Assembly: GCA_947184155.2 (NCBI GenBank)
Contig: CAMXCT020001735.1
Location: 618,001-682,000 of the forward strand
Length of the DNA: 64,000 bases
Direction of reading: 5' to 3'
From: Cladocopium goreaui
Lineage: Eukaryota > Sar > Dinophyceae > Suessiales > Symbiodiniaceae
The first letter of the stretch is position 1. Each line of letters starts with the position of its first letter. The position numbers were made by a program, and so were the translations under genes. The notes below the pieces were generated by a model. That model searched no databases. It had not been told where the DNA came from and saw only the letters and a list, made by a program, of their open reading frames with translations. Positions 1 to 9,868 of the stretch are shown piece after piece.

Positions 1-652
1 GCAGGTAGATATGGCACCGGGCGACTTGGAGGAATGCCCCAGATGACCATGTTGGCAAAGTAAAGATCAGCCATGATGACCATGGGGGTGCTGGATTTTC
101 AGGCCACGCGAAGCCAAGGAAAGCATTTTTAGGCCGCCCTCTAATTGAGACACTAGGAATGATGAAGATCCCGACTCTGAAAAAGCCATGGAAACACTTC
201 ATAAGTTGCTGCTCAATGTTCAATCTTTTGGGCAAAGCTCATTGAAAACTGTGAGATGGTTTGATTTGTGACGCCACAATCCCATCTTCCTAAAAAAATA
301 ACACCCCCAAATGGTTCCAAATGTGTGTAAATCATGTTAAACATTATTAAGCAATTGTTTGTTGGTGGTATTTAATATTCGGGGGAAGGGACTCATATAT
401 ATATATATATATATACATTTACAGTCGTATGATATGTATAATATGTATATATATATATATATATCTTTGAGCATTGATTTTTTTCTTTGATCTGGCAGGT
501 GCCGTTTATGAGGGGGAATGGTCATTTGCTGAGAGGTTAGGCACTGTAGTCGTCTCTATCAAAAGATGTCGACCCAAACAATCCATTGTGGGATCAATTG
601 GAGATATACATTAACATGAATAAATAACTCATACATAAATATATATATATAT
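1..652. other. Left flank of the DNA transposon, AT-rich, no confident gene
   Basis: No convincing long ORF. TA microsatellites lie at about 393-414, 445-464 and 638-652. A possible short exon follows a CAG acceptor at 499 (peptide VPFMRGNGHLLRG then a stop). The motif TATCAAAA...ACCCAAACAATCCA at 557-588 recurs in the same orientation beyond the right end of the transposon (7206-7236). Confidence 0.4.
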
Positions 653-680
653 GGGTACTGGGGAATAACCGTGCCCCCTG
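653..680 (+). repeat. Left terminal inverted repeat
   Basis: 28 bp beginning GGGTACTGGGGAATAACCG. It matches the reverse complement of 7006-7033 at 26 of 28 positions; the mismatches are at TIR positions 5 and 7. It is directly preceded by a TA run. Confidence 0.85.
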
Positions 681-690
681 GAACTGGTTT

Positions 691-848
691 GTTTATATGC
701 TTTGATTCATTTAATTCCCCAGTGCCCATGCAGACATGTACACATTTTAATATATATATATATAAATACCACAGTTTATATGCTTTGATTCATTTAATTC
801 CCCAGTGCCCATGCAGACATGTACACATTTTAATATATATATATATAT
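691..848. repeat. 83-bp tandem duplication
   Basis: The unit starting GTTTATATGCTTTGATTC occurs at 691 and again at 774 (period 83), each copy ending in a TA run. It lies just inside the left TIR and is subterminal sequence of the transposon. Confidence 0.8.
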
Positions 849-885
849 AAAAAATAAAAATACCACAATTCTCAAATCTTGGATA

Positions 886-1424
886 CAGAAAACTTTGCAA
901 AGTTTTCTGGATTCAAGATTCAAGATTCTGAGGGAAACTTTTTGAATCCCAAGCCTTGGGTCTGGATGAGGGAAGTCTGAAAGGATGATTCTGATTCAAA
1001 AAGTTTCTCCTAGAATCTTGAATCTTGAATCCAGGAGGCTTGGGATTCAAAAAGTTTCCCTCAGAATCTTGAATCTTGAATCTTGAATCCAGGAGATGTA
1101 AGTCGAGAAGGGGGATTTGGATTCAAAAAGTTTCTCCTAGAATCTTGAATCTTGAATCCAGGAGGCTTGGGATTCAAAAAGTTTCCCTCAGAATCTTGAA
1201 TCTTGAATCCAGGAGATGTAAGTCGAGAAGGGGGATCTGGATTCAAAAAGTTTCTCCTAGAATCTTGAATCTTGAATCCAGGAGGATCTGGATTCAAAAA
1301 GTTTCTCCTAGAATCTTGAATCTTGAATCCAGGAGTCAAGTCTAGAGAGAAGCTGGATTCAAAAAGTTTCTCCTAGAATCTTGAATCTTGAATCCAGAAA
1401 GCTTTGCAAAGTTTGCAAAGTTCT
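886..1424. repeat. Minisatellite of AATCTTGAATCC-type units with a 24-bp palindrome at its head
   Basis: Units of roughly 60 bp built from ATTCAAAAAGTTTC, AGAATCTTGAATC and TTGAATCCAGGAG repeat many times. The first unit (about 910-960) is inverted relative to the rest. A perfect 24-bp palindrome centred on TTTGCAAA sits at 886-909, and a related CTTTGCAAAG motif closes the array near 1400. Open frames on both strands here are repeat artefacts. Confidence 0.85.
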
Positions 1425-1434
1425 GAACATAAAA

Positions 1435-1802
1435 TGTGCATATCTTGTCTGCCGCCGCCCATATAAAAAAAAAAGCATGGCTATCCAGCTCAAAACACTG
1501 AATGTCTTGTCTGCCACGTCTCAGCCCAGGAATGCTGCGACATCACACCTATATGCGCACGAGCTTCTCAGGCACCTGGGTTGCACCCGGGCTACTTGAG
1601 AGACATACAATGTGCATATTGGTTCATTCTTCATGCATATCTTTTCTGCTACCACCCATAGAAAAAAAAACTTGCCATGCCTATCCACCTCAAAACACTA
1701 AATGTCTTGTCTGCCACGTCTCAGCCCAGGAATGCTGCGACATCACACCTATATGCGCACGAGCTTCTCAGGCACCTGGGTTGCAGCCGGGCTTCTTGAG
1801 AG
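1435..1802. repeat. About 198-bp tandem duplication upstream of the first transposon gene
   Basis: Two copies start near 1435 and 1633. The segment from ATGTCTTGTCTGCC to GGGC..CTTGAGAG (about 100 bp) is almost identical in both. Each copy includes an A-rich run. It lies directly upstream of the 1916 gene and may be promoter sequence, but no core element can be named. Confidence 0.75.
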
Positions 1803-1915
1803 TTATTCTGCTTGATTTTGGTCTTGCCATTCTTGGAGACTTGCTTCTATGTCTGCAGCCATTTTCATAAAAAGGATCATTAGTTGGAAAAAAAACTGTT
1901 TCGGCCAAAAGCACC

Positions 1916-2791
1916 ATGGAGCTTGCCGTGCAAGGAAAAGTAGCATTGACGCAGAATGGTGAGGCTATGATCTCCCTCTCACCGCTTGTGCAGATGAATG
2001 CTGCCGCTCCTCCTCGGGCTGCACCGCCGACGCCAAATCCTGAGATGGTGGCGACCTGGGAGATCCATTCTTCAAGACGACCTATCACAAGAGATACAAT
2101 GACCCAAGCGATGGTGACTGTTCAAAAGCAACTACGTCTTCCTACCGGGCTTAGAACAGGCTTATGGTCCGAAGAGGCCAACGAGCGCCTGCGAAGCCTC
2201 CTGGCAAGGCCAAAGCGAGGCTTCACCCCACCAAAAGAAGATGAGGTACCACCAAAGAAGAAGCAGCAGTTGGCCATCACGGACAAACCACATGAAGAGT
2301 CAGATGCTTTGCAAGGTCAACCACATGAAGAGTCAGATGCTTTGCAAGGTCAGCCCCAGTCACCACCCAAGAAGACATCCTCTTCGAAAGGAAGCTCCAA
2401 ATCATCTTCATCATCCTCTTCGAGCTCATCGTCATCGGGGACATCCAAGGCATCCAAAAAGTCTGTCAAATCCAAGGCTTCAAATGCCTCAGACAAAGGA
2501 TCGAAGACCTCCAAGACCTCCAAAAGCTCCAAGGCCTCTAAATCCTCTCAGTATGTTGGACGTGGTCGATCCCCTTCGGTGGCTTCGCAGGGGTCAGCAT
2601 CATCGTGCCCATCCGCAAGCACTTCCAAGACCTATTTGCGACGCCTGGTCGGTGAACTCTCGGATGCAGTCGGCTATCACCAACGCATTGAGGATGATTG
2701 CGACCGCTTGACTATGCAGAACGTGGAACTCAAGAAGGAAAACTTGGCATTGCATGCGAAGCTTCGTGCCATGCAAGCGGATGGCCGCTGA
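1916..2791 (+). CDS. Ser-rich, coiled-coil accessory protein of the DNA transposon (291 aa)
   Basis: I do not recognise the family. The ATG at 1916 opens a 291-codon frame ending in TGA. Residues 1-100 are mixed and Pro/Ala-containing. An 11-residue unit (PHEESDALQGQ) is duplicated head to tail near residues 125-146. A low-complexity Ser/Lys tract (KTSSSKGSSKSSSSS...) spans roughly 155-215. The C-terminal 50 residues (from about YLRRLVGELSD to the end) have heptad spacing typical of a coiled coil, with LTMQNVELKKENLALHAKL at its core. A DNA-binding or multimerising accessory role is inferred only from the position upstream of helicase and transposase genes. The gap to the next gene is 313 bp. 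Confidence 0.7.
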   Translation: MELAVQGKVALTQNGEAMISLSPLVQMNAAAPPRAAPPTPNPEMVATWEIHSSRRPITRDTMTQAMVTVQKQLRLPTGLRTGLWSEEANERLRSLLARPKRGFTPPKEDEVPPKKKQQLAITDKPHEESDALQGQPHEESDALQGQPQSPPKKTSSSKGSSKSSSSSSSSSSSSGTSKASKKSVKSKASNASDKGSKTSKTSKSSKASKSSQYVGRGRSPSVASQGSASSCPSASTSKTYLRRLVGELSDAVGYHQRIEDDCDRLTMQNVELKKENLALHAKLRAMQADGR

Positions 2792-3104
2792 ACATGCTGA
2801 CATGGCTTGATGGGCAAAATGTAGAGCTGCTTTGCAACATGTAGTTGTTACATATCATTCTTATGTCCAAGCATTGCTGGTTTCTGAATTATTGAGGATA
2901 GCCGTTTTGTTTTGAAGAAACCGGTATATCTCTGGCTGATAAAGTTGCGTCTGAAGAATGTGTTGCTGTTCATTCATTGGCCTCACACATGCAACTCTCT
3001 GTGTCATGCCTCAAGGTATAAATGCCACTGTTCGTGTCATGGCTCAAGTTCTCTCAAACTAGTTAGCCTTTGCCATCCTGTTTTTTTGGATCCTTTCATT
3101 GACC
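2792..3104. other. Intergenic spacer between the first and second transposon genes
   Basis: 313 bp, moderately AT-rich, with no ORF I would defend. A 9-base match to the end of the dinoflagellate spliced leader (TGGCTCAAG, 3042-3050) lies about 55 bp before the next ATG, but at this length it is within chance expectation. Confidence 0.4.
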
Positions 3105-3881
3105 ATGTCTGGTGCCCTGATGGACACTGCCATTGCAGCGGTTGACAAGAAGCAATTGGTGGCCTTGGATGCCCCTTCATGTGGACACACTGAGTGCTCC
3201 GATCCGATTCCATATGGAACTTTCACCACTGAGGCATGCCGACCCTTGTCCAAAGGCATCAAATCCATCCAGCTTCTCTTCGATGTTCATTTGAACATTC
3301 CTTCCTGTGGAGATGCTGCTCAACTGGGTGAACTTGTGGCCAAGGGCAAGCATGCCGACCTACCTGCTGCAATTGCCTTCAAAGTTCCTCTGCCTACCGA
3401 TTCCAAGGTGGACCTGCTCTACTACGATCTTGGTGGTGGTCAGGTCAGCATCTTGAAGGTTCTGTACCTTCCTCGGCCAGTGACCTTTCAGGCTGCAAAT
3501 TCTATGTGCAGTGGAGATGCATTTGTCCCAGTCTTCAGGGCAGGACCATGGAATATCAAGAAGGGCATACAATATTTGCTTCCACGTTTGGGTGGCTACC
3601 AAGTTCGTTGGCATACACTTGAGGAGAAGCAAGCTATGTCAAGTACAACTTCCAAAGACAAATGGAACCCACCCAACATTGAACTCGAAGAAGGGGTTGC
3701 CTTCATCAATTCCCATGCCCCTGAGTGCGATGCCCGCAATGAGCAGACGCTCTGGATTCTGATCAACATCAAGACAGACTCCGGCACCCCAATTGCTGGC
3801 TGGCCAGAAGCGAAGGTCCGAAATATGGCTCAAAACAAGAGCAAGGGCTTGGCTGAGACAGGGCATCCCCCTTTCCACTGA
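3105..3881 (+). CDS. N-terminal half of the transposon P-loop/helicase-like protein, ended by a frameshift
   Basis: ATG at 3105 (MSGALMDTAIAAVDKKQ) opens a 258-codon frame that stops at 3881. No domain is recognised. There are Cys/His residues near the start (CGHTECSD) and a middle part with PAPSC-like and LYYDLGGGQVSILKV segments. The frame stops just after a C5 run (3867-3871). The -1 frame is open from 3857 and continues as a hydrophobic stretch leading into the Walker A motif downstream. The two frames together read as one protein of about 655 residues, so the stop is probably a one-base indel and not the true end. Confidence 0.65.
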   Translation: MSGALMDTAIAAVDKKQLVALDAPSCGHTECSDPIPYGTFTTEACRPLSKGIKSIQLLFDVHLNIPSCGDAAQLGELVAKGKHADLPAAIAFKVPLPTDSKVDLLYYDLGGGQVSILKVLYLPRPVTFQAANSMCSGDAFVPVFRAGPWNIKKGIQYLLPRLGGYQVRWHTLEEKQAMSSTTSKDKWNPPNIELEEGVAFINSHAPECDARNEQTLWILINIKTDSGTPIAGWPEAKVRNMAQNKSKGLAETGHPPFH

Positions 3882-5077
3882 CGACATTCAGCCTGAAACC
3901 ATTTCTGTCCGACTTCCTGCTGCCTTATCTCTACCCGTTACTCCTCAACTTTGGCGTGATGCTACTCGGTTGTCCTGGTGTTGGCAAGACTCCATTTGTG
4001 ATCATCATGGCCATGGCACTGGGGAGATACCATGTTCGCAGAAGTGGCTGCGACGGGCTGCAGGCAGGATGGCGACGTGCAAAGTCATTGGACAACTTTC
4101 GACATCGTGCGCCAGTTGTGCATGAGGCTCTCTTCTTGGATGACCCATCCCGTGCAAAGGTCAGCATAGCAGACATCAAAAGCTTCTTGACCTCAGATGA
4201 AGATGGCACTGTGGACTCCCGGTACAATGATACCCGTCTTGTACGCAATCAAGTTAGGGCATTTGCTTCCAATGATCTACCTGAGGAAAGATTTGAGAGC
4301 AAATCAGAGGCTTCCACCATCTCTGAACAAGATTTCTTCAGCCTGCTCAGCGACATCTTTGCAGGAGATAAGGAGAAGGATGTCCTGGCAGTTCTGAAGC
4401 GTTCCATTGTCTTCCTCTTTGGCAACCAAGCTCTCTATCTTCGTCTTCCTAGTGAACAAAGGAATGCTATCGTTCATCGGATTGACATGGATGGTCTTCA
4501 TCAAGATCTGCTGAGTGATAGAGACAAGCCTTTGTATGGAAAGTACAAAGGTGGTACCTTCGAGACTGGGCCGACCTTTGATGCAGATGTGCTGAAGGAA
4601 GAACGCATGGTCGAAGAAGGTGTTGCGCACATGACGGAGTGTGAGAATGTCCAGCAGTATATCCAGCAGGTCAATGACAAACTCCAGGACAAGCTCTTGT
4701 TTGGTCATGCCAAGCATCTCACTGCTTCTCAGGGCTCATCTACTGGAGATGAAGATTCTCCAAAGGTCTTTGTCCCAGTGCCTGTGCCAAAGATAGGCAC
4801 ACAACCCTCAGGTCGTCGCCGTGGAAGCTTCGTGATCCCAGACCGTCGTCTACGTGCAAAAACTTCTGTACATGAAGATGTGGAGACACAGATTGGGGAT
4901 GCAGAGATGGTTGCACCAGAAGATTCCCAGAGTTCCAAGCCAGCGCTGCCTGCAGATCTGGAGATACAAGCTCAGGATGCAGAGATGGCTTTACAAGAAG
5001 CTTCCCAGAGCCCACCAGATGCAGAGGAGGTTGACTTTGAGGCAGACGCAGAGGCCGCAACCTTCATGCACAGGTGA
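3857..5077 (+). pseudogene. C-terminal half of the frameshifted P-loop protein with SF3-helicase-like motifs
   Basis: This frame is open from 3857 to the TGA at 5077 with no credible start of its own. It carries Walker A (GCPGVGKT, about 3968-3991), Walker B (LFLDDPS, Asp-Asp at 4139-4144) about 50 residues later, and ASND (about 4265-4276) about 43 residues after that. A, B and C motifs packed into roughly 100 residues, with Asn in motif C, resemble superfamily-3 helicases of small replicons and some transposons. An AAA-type ATPase is the alternative. The C-terminal third is acidic and repeat-rich (IQAQDAEMALQEASQSP type). Neighbours are the Ser-rich gene 5' and the transposase 3'. A role in element replication or transposition is inferred. 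Confidence 0.6.
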
Positions 5078-5409
5078 CCGTTCGGCCGCTTCATTTTCTT
5101 AATTCATTGGTATGTTGACAGTATGCAGCAGCCTCTCTTTGTACAATATAGGCTACACAACTTGTGTGCTCTGGCAGGTAAAAAGATGTCTTGTCATCCT
5201 TCGAACATGTGCAACACTTGCCTTCTCAATATCGTTCTTCATGCTTGCACTTACACTTTCATATGCAATTCCTTGTGTGTGCGTGAATGCGTTTGATTGC
5301 AAACAGTTGCAAATGATTGTGAGCTTTTTGCTGTAGAAATATTTGTCTCAAGTAGAAGTTCAAGGACAATCTATCATCAGCTTATTCTGTAGAGCCAAAT
5401 CTTAAAGGC
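5078..5409. other. Intergenic spacer before the transposase gene
   Basis: 332 bp of AT-rich spacer. The longest open frame (74 codons, from 5112) has no recognisable content. No promoter motif can be assigned. Confidence 0.4.
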
Positions 5410-6759
5410 ATGTTTGCTGGCTTTAAGCGACCTGCCTCTACTTTGAGCATGCAGACGGGTGGTCAGGACACACCAATTTCCATTGCTGCCTTCCAGAAGA
5501 GTGTTTGTGAGGATTGGTTTACCTCATCAGTCGTTTTTGCTATGAAGGCATTGAATACGCCCCTGTTGGTGCCCATGCATTTGAAAGACACTCTTTGTCT
5601 GCGAGGGCTGCTTCTTTGCCAAGCACTGAAGCTCTTTCCAACGGTTTCCAAGTGCCCTGCAAATTCTCGTCACAAAGTCAAGTTGGAAGAGACTGGGGAT
5701 CGTTTCCAATGGACATGCTCCGTGAGAGGCCACAAATGCTTTCGAGCTAGTCTTTGTCCAGTGGGTTTGCTTTCAAATGTGAGGCTCAATTCTTGGCTGG
5801 CTTTCTTGTACTTTGTCAATGGCCTGAGACTCAATATCCGTTGGACGAAGCTGACTACGGACATTGAAGAGATCTTTGGTGCCCATGATGCCAAAACATT
5901 GCGGCGGTGGAGGGGATTGTACCAAGATGCTCTCGAACTTTACCTCAAGAAGTATGGCCAGCTTGTGCTAGGCTCTAAAGCTGGTGATGTCGTTGTCTTT
6001 GATGAGACGAACATGGGACAGCCTCGTGGGATATCAAAGGCCGCTACCACCAAGAAGACCCATCACAAATCCAACAAGATCCAGAGGGATCGTATTGTGA
6101 AGCGTTTGCCTGCTCGAACTTTCCATCGGCCAGCAAGTTGTCTTCGTCGCCCTGCTGCCTCTTCATCAACTTCTGCTCGCAAGCGGCCTGCTGCTGTGAT
6201 GAAGTCAATCTACAACAAAGGCATTGCTGGGACGTCCAAAGACCAACGGACTGGGCGTTGGCTCTTTGCTGCTGTTCTTGTTGGAAACAAGGCAACCCGA
6301 TACACTCATGACAATGGTTGCAAAAGGTTCAGCTTCCATATTATGGACCTTCCAAAGACAGCACCAGACGGCAAGCCCAGGGGCATCAAGAGCATGAAAA
6401 AGGCCATCTTGAAGTGCATTAGCCCAAAAGCATTTGTGGTGCATGACAAGTGGAAGGCCTCTTCACCGGCTCTGGCTGACATTGGGTTCAAATCCGCGCC
6501 TCCTGTGAACCATAGCCAGGGATGGCGAGACCGTGCAACGGGCTTTCACTCCAATGACATTGAAAGTGAATTCTCCCGATCGAAAAGGTATGTGAGAGAG
6601 CGTTATGGCCGCCTATCCTTCCAATGCCAAGGGGCTGACGACGCAGAGGAAACGGATGCCGTGGATGCCGGAGATCTCTATGAGTATACATTCAAAACGA
6701 ATGTAGGGAATAGCTTCTTCGATGTCTTGAAGGCCTTGCAAATTAAGTCACCTTGTTAG
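5410..6759 (+). CDS. IS1595/ISXO2-like (Merlin-related) DDE/N transposase (449 aa)
   Basis: ATG at 5410, TAG at 6759. The N-terminal part (about 75-115) has Cys/His spacing like a degenerate zinc ribbon (KCPAN...CSVRGHKCF), followed by a probable HTH (about 145-175). The catalytic domain shows VVFDET (Asp198), VVHDKW (Asp346) and the signature HSNDIESEFSRSKRYVR (Asn382, Glu385). NHSQGW...GFHSNDIES closely follows the ISXO2 pattern VNHSxG...THTNxIES. Spacing from Asp346 to Asn382 is 35 residues, as expected for the DDN variant; Glu385 would give a DDE reading. About 147 residues separate the two Asp residues, more than usual, because of an inserted basic RPAA-rich tract (about 215-285) that may be a nuclear localisation signal. 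It would act on the TIRs at 653 and 7033. Confidence 0.8.
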   Translation: MFAGFKRPASTLSMQTGGQDTPISIAAFQKSVCEDWFTSSVVFAMKALNTPLLVPMHLKDTLCLRGLLLCQALKLFPTVSKCPANSRHKVKLEETGDRFQWTCSVRGHKCFRASLCPVGLLSNVRLNSWLAFLYFVNGLRLNIRWTKLTTDIEEIFGAHDAKTLRRWRGLYQDALELYLKKYGQLVLGSKAGDVVVFDETNMGQPRGISKAATTKKTHHKSNKIQRDRIVKRLPARTFHRPASCLRRPAASSSTSARKRPAAVMKSIYNKGIAGTSKDQRTGRWLFAAVLVGNKATRYTHDNGCKRFSFHIMDLPKTAPDGKPRGIKSMKKAILKCISPKAFVVHDKWKASSPALADIGFKSAPPVNHSQGWRDRATGFHSNDIESEFSRSKRYVRERYGRLSFQCQGADDAEETDAVDAGDLYEYTFKTNVGNSFFDVLKALQIKSPC

Positions 6760-7005
6760 CTGGATGTCTGAAAACGACGCGTCTGGGGAAAACACAAATG
6801 GTGCGATATCGTCTGTTGATTTGTCTTCTTGTCTTCTAGTGCAATCAGAGCATCATGCAGTATCACACAGCACATCAATGTCAAGGCTGACGTCAAAACA
6901 TTTGGCAGTGCATTATCTGCTCATTATGCAAAAAAGCCAGGTCTGCTACTACACGAATGGACTTCAAAGGCATGGACACAAAGGCAACTGCTTCTGAACC
7001 ATTTG
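6760..7005. other. 3' spacer between the transposase gene and the right TIR
   Basis: 246 bp without a supported gene; presumably the transposase 3' UTR plus subterminal sequence. Confidence 0.5.
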
Positions 7006-7033
7006 CAGGGGGCACGGTTATTCCCCCGAACCC
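7006..7033 (-). repeat. Right terminal inverted repeat
   Basis: 28 bp ending GGTTATTCCCCCGAACCC. It is the inverted partner of 653-680 (26/28) and is followed directly by a TA run. Confidence 0.85.
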
Positions 7034-7484
7034 ATATATATATATGTATATACACATACATAAATTATATATATAATTTATATATAGATACATATATGTA
7101 TATTAGTTACATATACATACATAAACATATATATATATAGAGAGAGATGCATCCATTCTATATATATACATAACATTTGTATATATATATATAACATATA
7201 TATACATATCAAAAACGGTAACCCAAACAATCCACTTGTTTTTATGATGTTCCATTTTCCGTCGATAAGCGTCTGGGCTTGGGTGTTTATGTGATGTATT
7301 AAATATTATATAAGTATATGCAAGTCACAGGAACTTCCTATTTGAGCCTACATTGTACAATAAGTTGGCCACATTCAGTCACTCCATCCCTTTTGTGCCT
7401 AACAATTTCATGGAACACCTGCTATTTGCAGATTGTTTTCCTTATGGAAACCAATGGATTTCTACATGTTTTCTTCCTGTTCAG
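7034..7484. other. Right flank: TA microsatellites and AT-rich sequence
   Basis: TA-rich simple repeats cover 7035-7207. The motif TATCAAAA...ACCCAAACAATCCA follows at 7206-7236 and echoes 557-588 left of the transposon. No gene is seen up to the exon candidate at 7485. Confidence 0.5.
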
Positions 7485-7567
7485 GGTATCAACGTGTGTT
7501 CCCTGACCAAGGCTACATTCTGCAGGTGCCATTCACTGGGAACTGGGCCAAGTTTATCTCCAACATG
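7485..7567 (+). CDS. Candidate host exon
   Basis: Follows a T-rich tract and CAG and ends at a GT. The open frame reads YQRVFPDQGYILQVPFTGNW and then AKFISNM. Composition is protein-like but the family is not recognised. Confidence 0.4.
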
Positions 7568-8274
7568 GTTCTTGCACCAGTTTTTACATACATGGACATA
7601 CATTGCCTACGTTGATGCATAGCATTAAATAACATAAGATGTTCAGTCGTTCATACGTTTTATACATTTCACTTATATATGCATTACATTACGCAAGAAT
7701 ACAGGCCATGACATGACACTACATTACGTTTCATTACATAGATAACAATAATTATACAACCACATATATTATATAGATGTGCTGTTTTTGCTTGTGTAGT
7801 CGATCCCAGTTTCTAAATAGTGTTAATTGCCGAAAAAGGTTCAGTTCGGCTTAGGATACCAAAAACTGCAAATAATAATACTGCTATAGAGTTTTGCTAA
7901 TATTTTTAGTTTCCAATTTTACAACGCTGTTGGTGGCCCCCCGAACAATAGTTATTCATTGCAAGGCTGAGCAAATCGGCTGGGGGCTCAAAGCTACCCC
8001 ATTGTGCCACCTGTCCAACGATAGTTAAATTAAATTGGTGAACAAGAATCACAATTTTCACACATTTTCACTAGAGTTGAAATGGCATAACTATAGTATT
8101 CATGGGGGTTATACACCAACATTTCGGTGGTCCCAGTTCTAAATTGGTTTATACATCCCACTAATCGCAATCATTCCCATAAAGTCTAGTTTTCTTGGAG
8201 TTTCCGTTCACCAATCACCACCAATTTCGCTCACGTTTGGGGGGCACCCCGCACCTTTCAACACACATCGCCAG
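7568..8274. other. Intron-like AT-rich sequence, no gene seen
   Basis: Low-GC sequence without coding signal, TIRs or tandem arrays that I can defend. Confidence 0.4.
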
Positions 8275-8389
8275 GGCGACCTGATCGACGACGTGGCCTG
8301 GTCCCAAGATCTGTCCTTCGACTCGGTGGTGCCGATGATCCAGCGCCTCTCGGGGGAAGAGGCGATGACGGGGCGACGGGGGGATGGGA
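8275..8389 (+). CDS. Candidate host exon (acidic)
   Basis: A GC-rich island after CCAG. The frame GDLIDDVAWSQDLSFDSVVP is open and continues with MIQRLSGEEAM. The donor is unclear: the first GT is at 8390, and a GA site within GGCGATGAC is possible. Family unknown. Confidence 0.45.
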
Positions 8390-9158
8390 GTTCTATGGGA
8401 CTTTCAGTAGATGGATATAGATGGTTATGGTGATACTTATGGTATGTTTAGTGGTGATTTTTGTTAATGGTGATTCCATGATGATGTGTTTTATAGGTAT
8501 TTATGATTATTATTAATTATCGGATTTTGATGGTGATTTAATGATGATTTCATGATGTTTCATGGACATGGATGCCTGCGAGGGTTTCGAGGGCCCTAAT
8601 CATGGGGGTTCGGATTTCTATAAGGGTTTCTCGTCGGACTGTGTGCTTGTTTTATGATTTTAACATGCTAGGTGTGGGTTGACTATAGGTTGGGATTTGG
8701 CCCACCAAAACAGGTTTCTATACCCGTGGTGAAGGGTAAATTGGTGACTTGTCCTTCGGTGATTAAACATGGCTAGCTGGGAAATACCGTGTGATTTATG
8801 ACTACAAATAAATGGATGGTTTTATGTGCTGTGTTGGATGACACACGATGGATGTGTAATATATATGTGGCTGTGGGTCTCACTTTCTGCACCCTTTGAA
8901 CTTTGGATGAATCCTTCTGCAAGGATGGATTTATTGGACCTGGTCCCAGAACTTGTGGTTTCATGTGCTGTGCACATCAAGCATTTGGGCGCTGAAATGA
9001 CGTAATACTTGCATACGGATGGAGATGCATCAAGACAATTCAGCGACATATTCGGACTTGAAAGTGCAGCATATCATTTTCCAATATTTTCTAAACATGT
9101 CTAAACATGTCTAAACATGTGACGGACATGGAAAAGGAATGGTTCTTCTTGCTGGCAG
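8390..9158. other. Intron-like sequence
   Basis: AT-rich with no supported exon. Three copies of CTAAACATGT stand in tandem at about 9092-9120. Confidence 0.4.
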
Positions 9159-9221
9159 GGCGCCAACAACTTGAGTCATTCCTCAAGCTGTGCCCCTCCG
9201 TCGTAGGCGTCCGTCTACACG
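9159..9221 (+). CDS. Candidate host exon
   Basis: Between GGCAG and GTGTGC. The open frame reads RQQLESFLKLCPSVVGVRLH. The length (about 63 nt) and flanks suit a short internal exon; function unknown. Confidence 0.4.
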
Positions 9222-9868
9222 GTGTGCCATGAGAATTGCTTCGAGCAAGAGTCGCCTGGGACTGTTTGGCTCTGATCGGGGGCAAATCCATGAGGGAAAT
9301 CCCACATATTTTCAGTGGCCATTTGAACCTTGGTGTCGATTTGATCTGGGAGTACCTGACAAGATCATCGATCTCAAGATGAGTGGTGTACAGGTTACAG
9401 ATCATCGATCTCAAGATGAGTGGTGTACAGGTTACAATCTGTGAAGTATAGCCACTGACTCACTGAGTCATTGCAATTCATAGTGCATTTAGCAAACATA
9501 TTGTTTTACTTCAGGGAACATCCTAATTTATTAGCCCCCTTGACTATGAGGAAATGGTGCTTTTCATATGTGGTTTTTCATCCTATCAAGGATCGAAAGT
9601 TACTTTTCCCAATCTCCCTCCAGCTCAAGGGTACGCGTCTCCCTCAAGAAAACTGGTGTTGCCTCAGATTGACCATAATTATACGGTTGGGGTTATACAA
9701 ATGTATACATATGTATACATATGTATAGACTGCCAGTCTTCTATTTTATCTCATAAGGTGCCAGAATTGATCAATAGTTTGATTTGTTGGAACTGCAAAG
9801 GCTGCATCGGAAAATCCATCGGTCCCGTACAGTACAGATTCACCATTCCCTCGTTGCTGGCTCAGCGC

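Larger units (their letters stand above)
653..7033 (+). mobile_element. TIR-bounded DNA transposon with transposase, SF3-like helicase and accessory genes
   Basis: The element runs between inverted repeats at 653-680 and 7006-7033 and contains every long ORF of this region, all on the + strand and apparently intronless. The last gene is an IS1595/ISXO2 (Merlin-related) DDE/N transposase, which supports mobility. The outer bases on both sides are TA repeats, so a target duplication of about 8-9 bp, as expected for Merlin, cannot be told from microsatellite sequence. A P-loop protein with SF3-helicase-like motifs and a Ser-rich coiled-coil protein travel with the transposase. This gene load is large for a eukaryotic Merlin-type element, which as I know the family normally carries only the transposase. 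The helicase gene is frameshifted, so this copy may be non-autonomous. Confidence 0.75.

Noticed and set aside
1061..1345. Opposed 90-codon ORFs in the minisatellite, and the array as a possible CRISPR-like repeat
   Set aside because: Units are variable tandem minisatellite copies without unique spacers or cas genes.
3042..3050. TGGCTCAAG upstream of a transposon gene, resembling the end of the dinoflagellate spliced leader
   Set aside because: Only nine bases match; about one such match is expected by chance in this much sequence, and the rest of the leader is absent.
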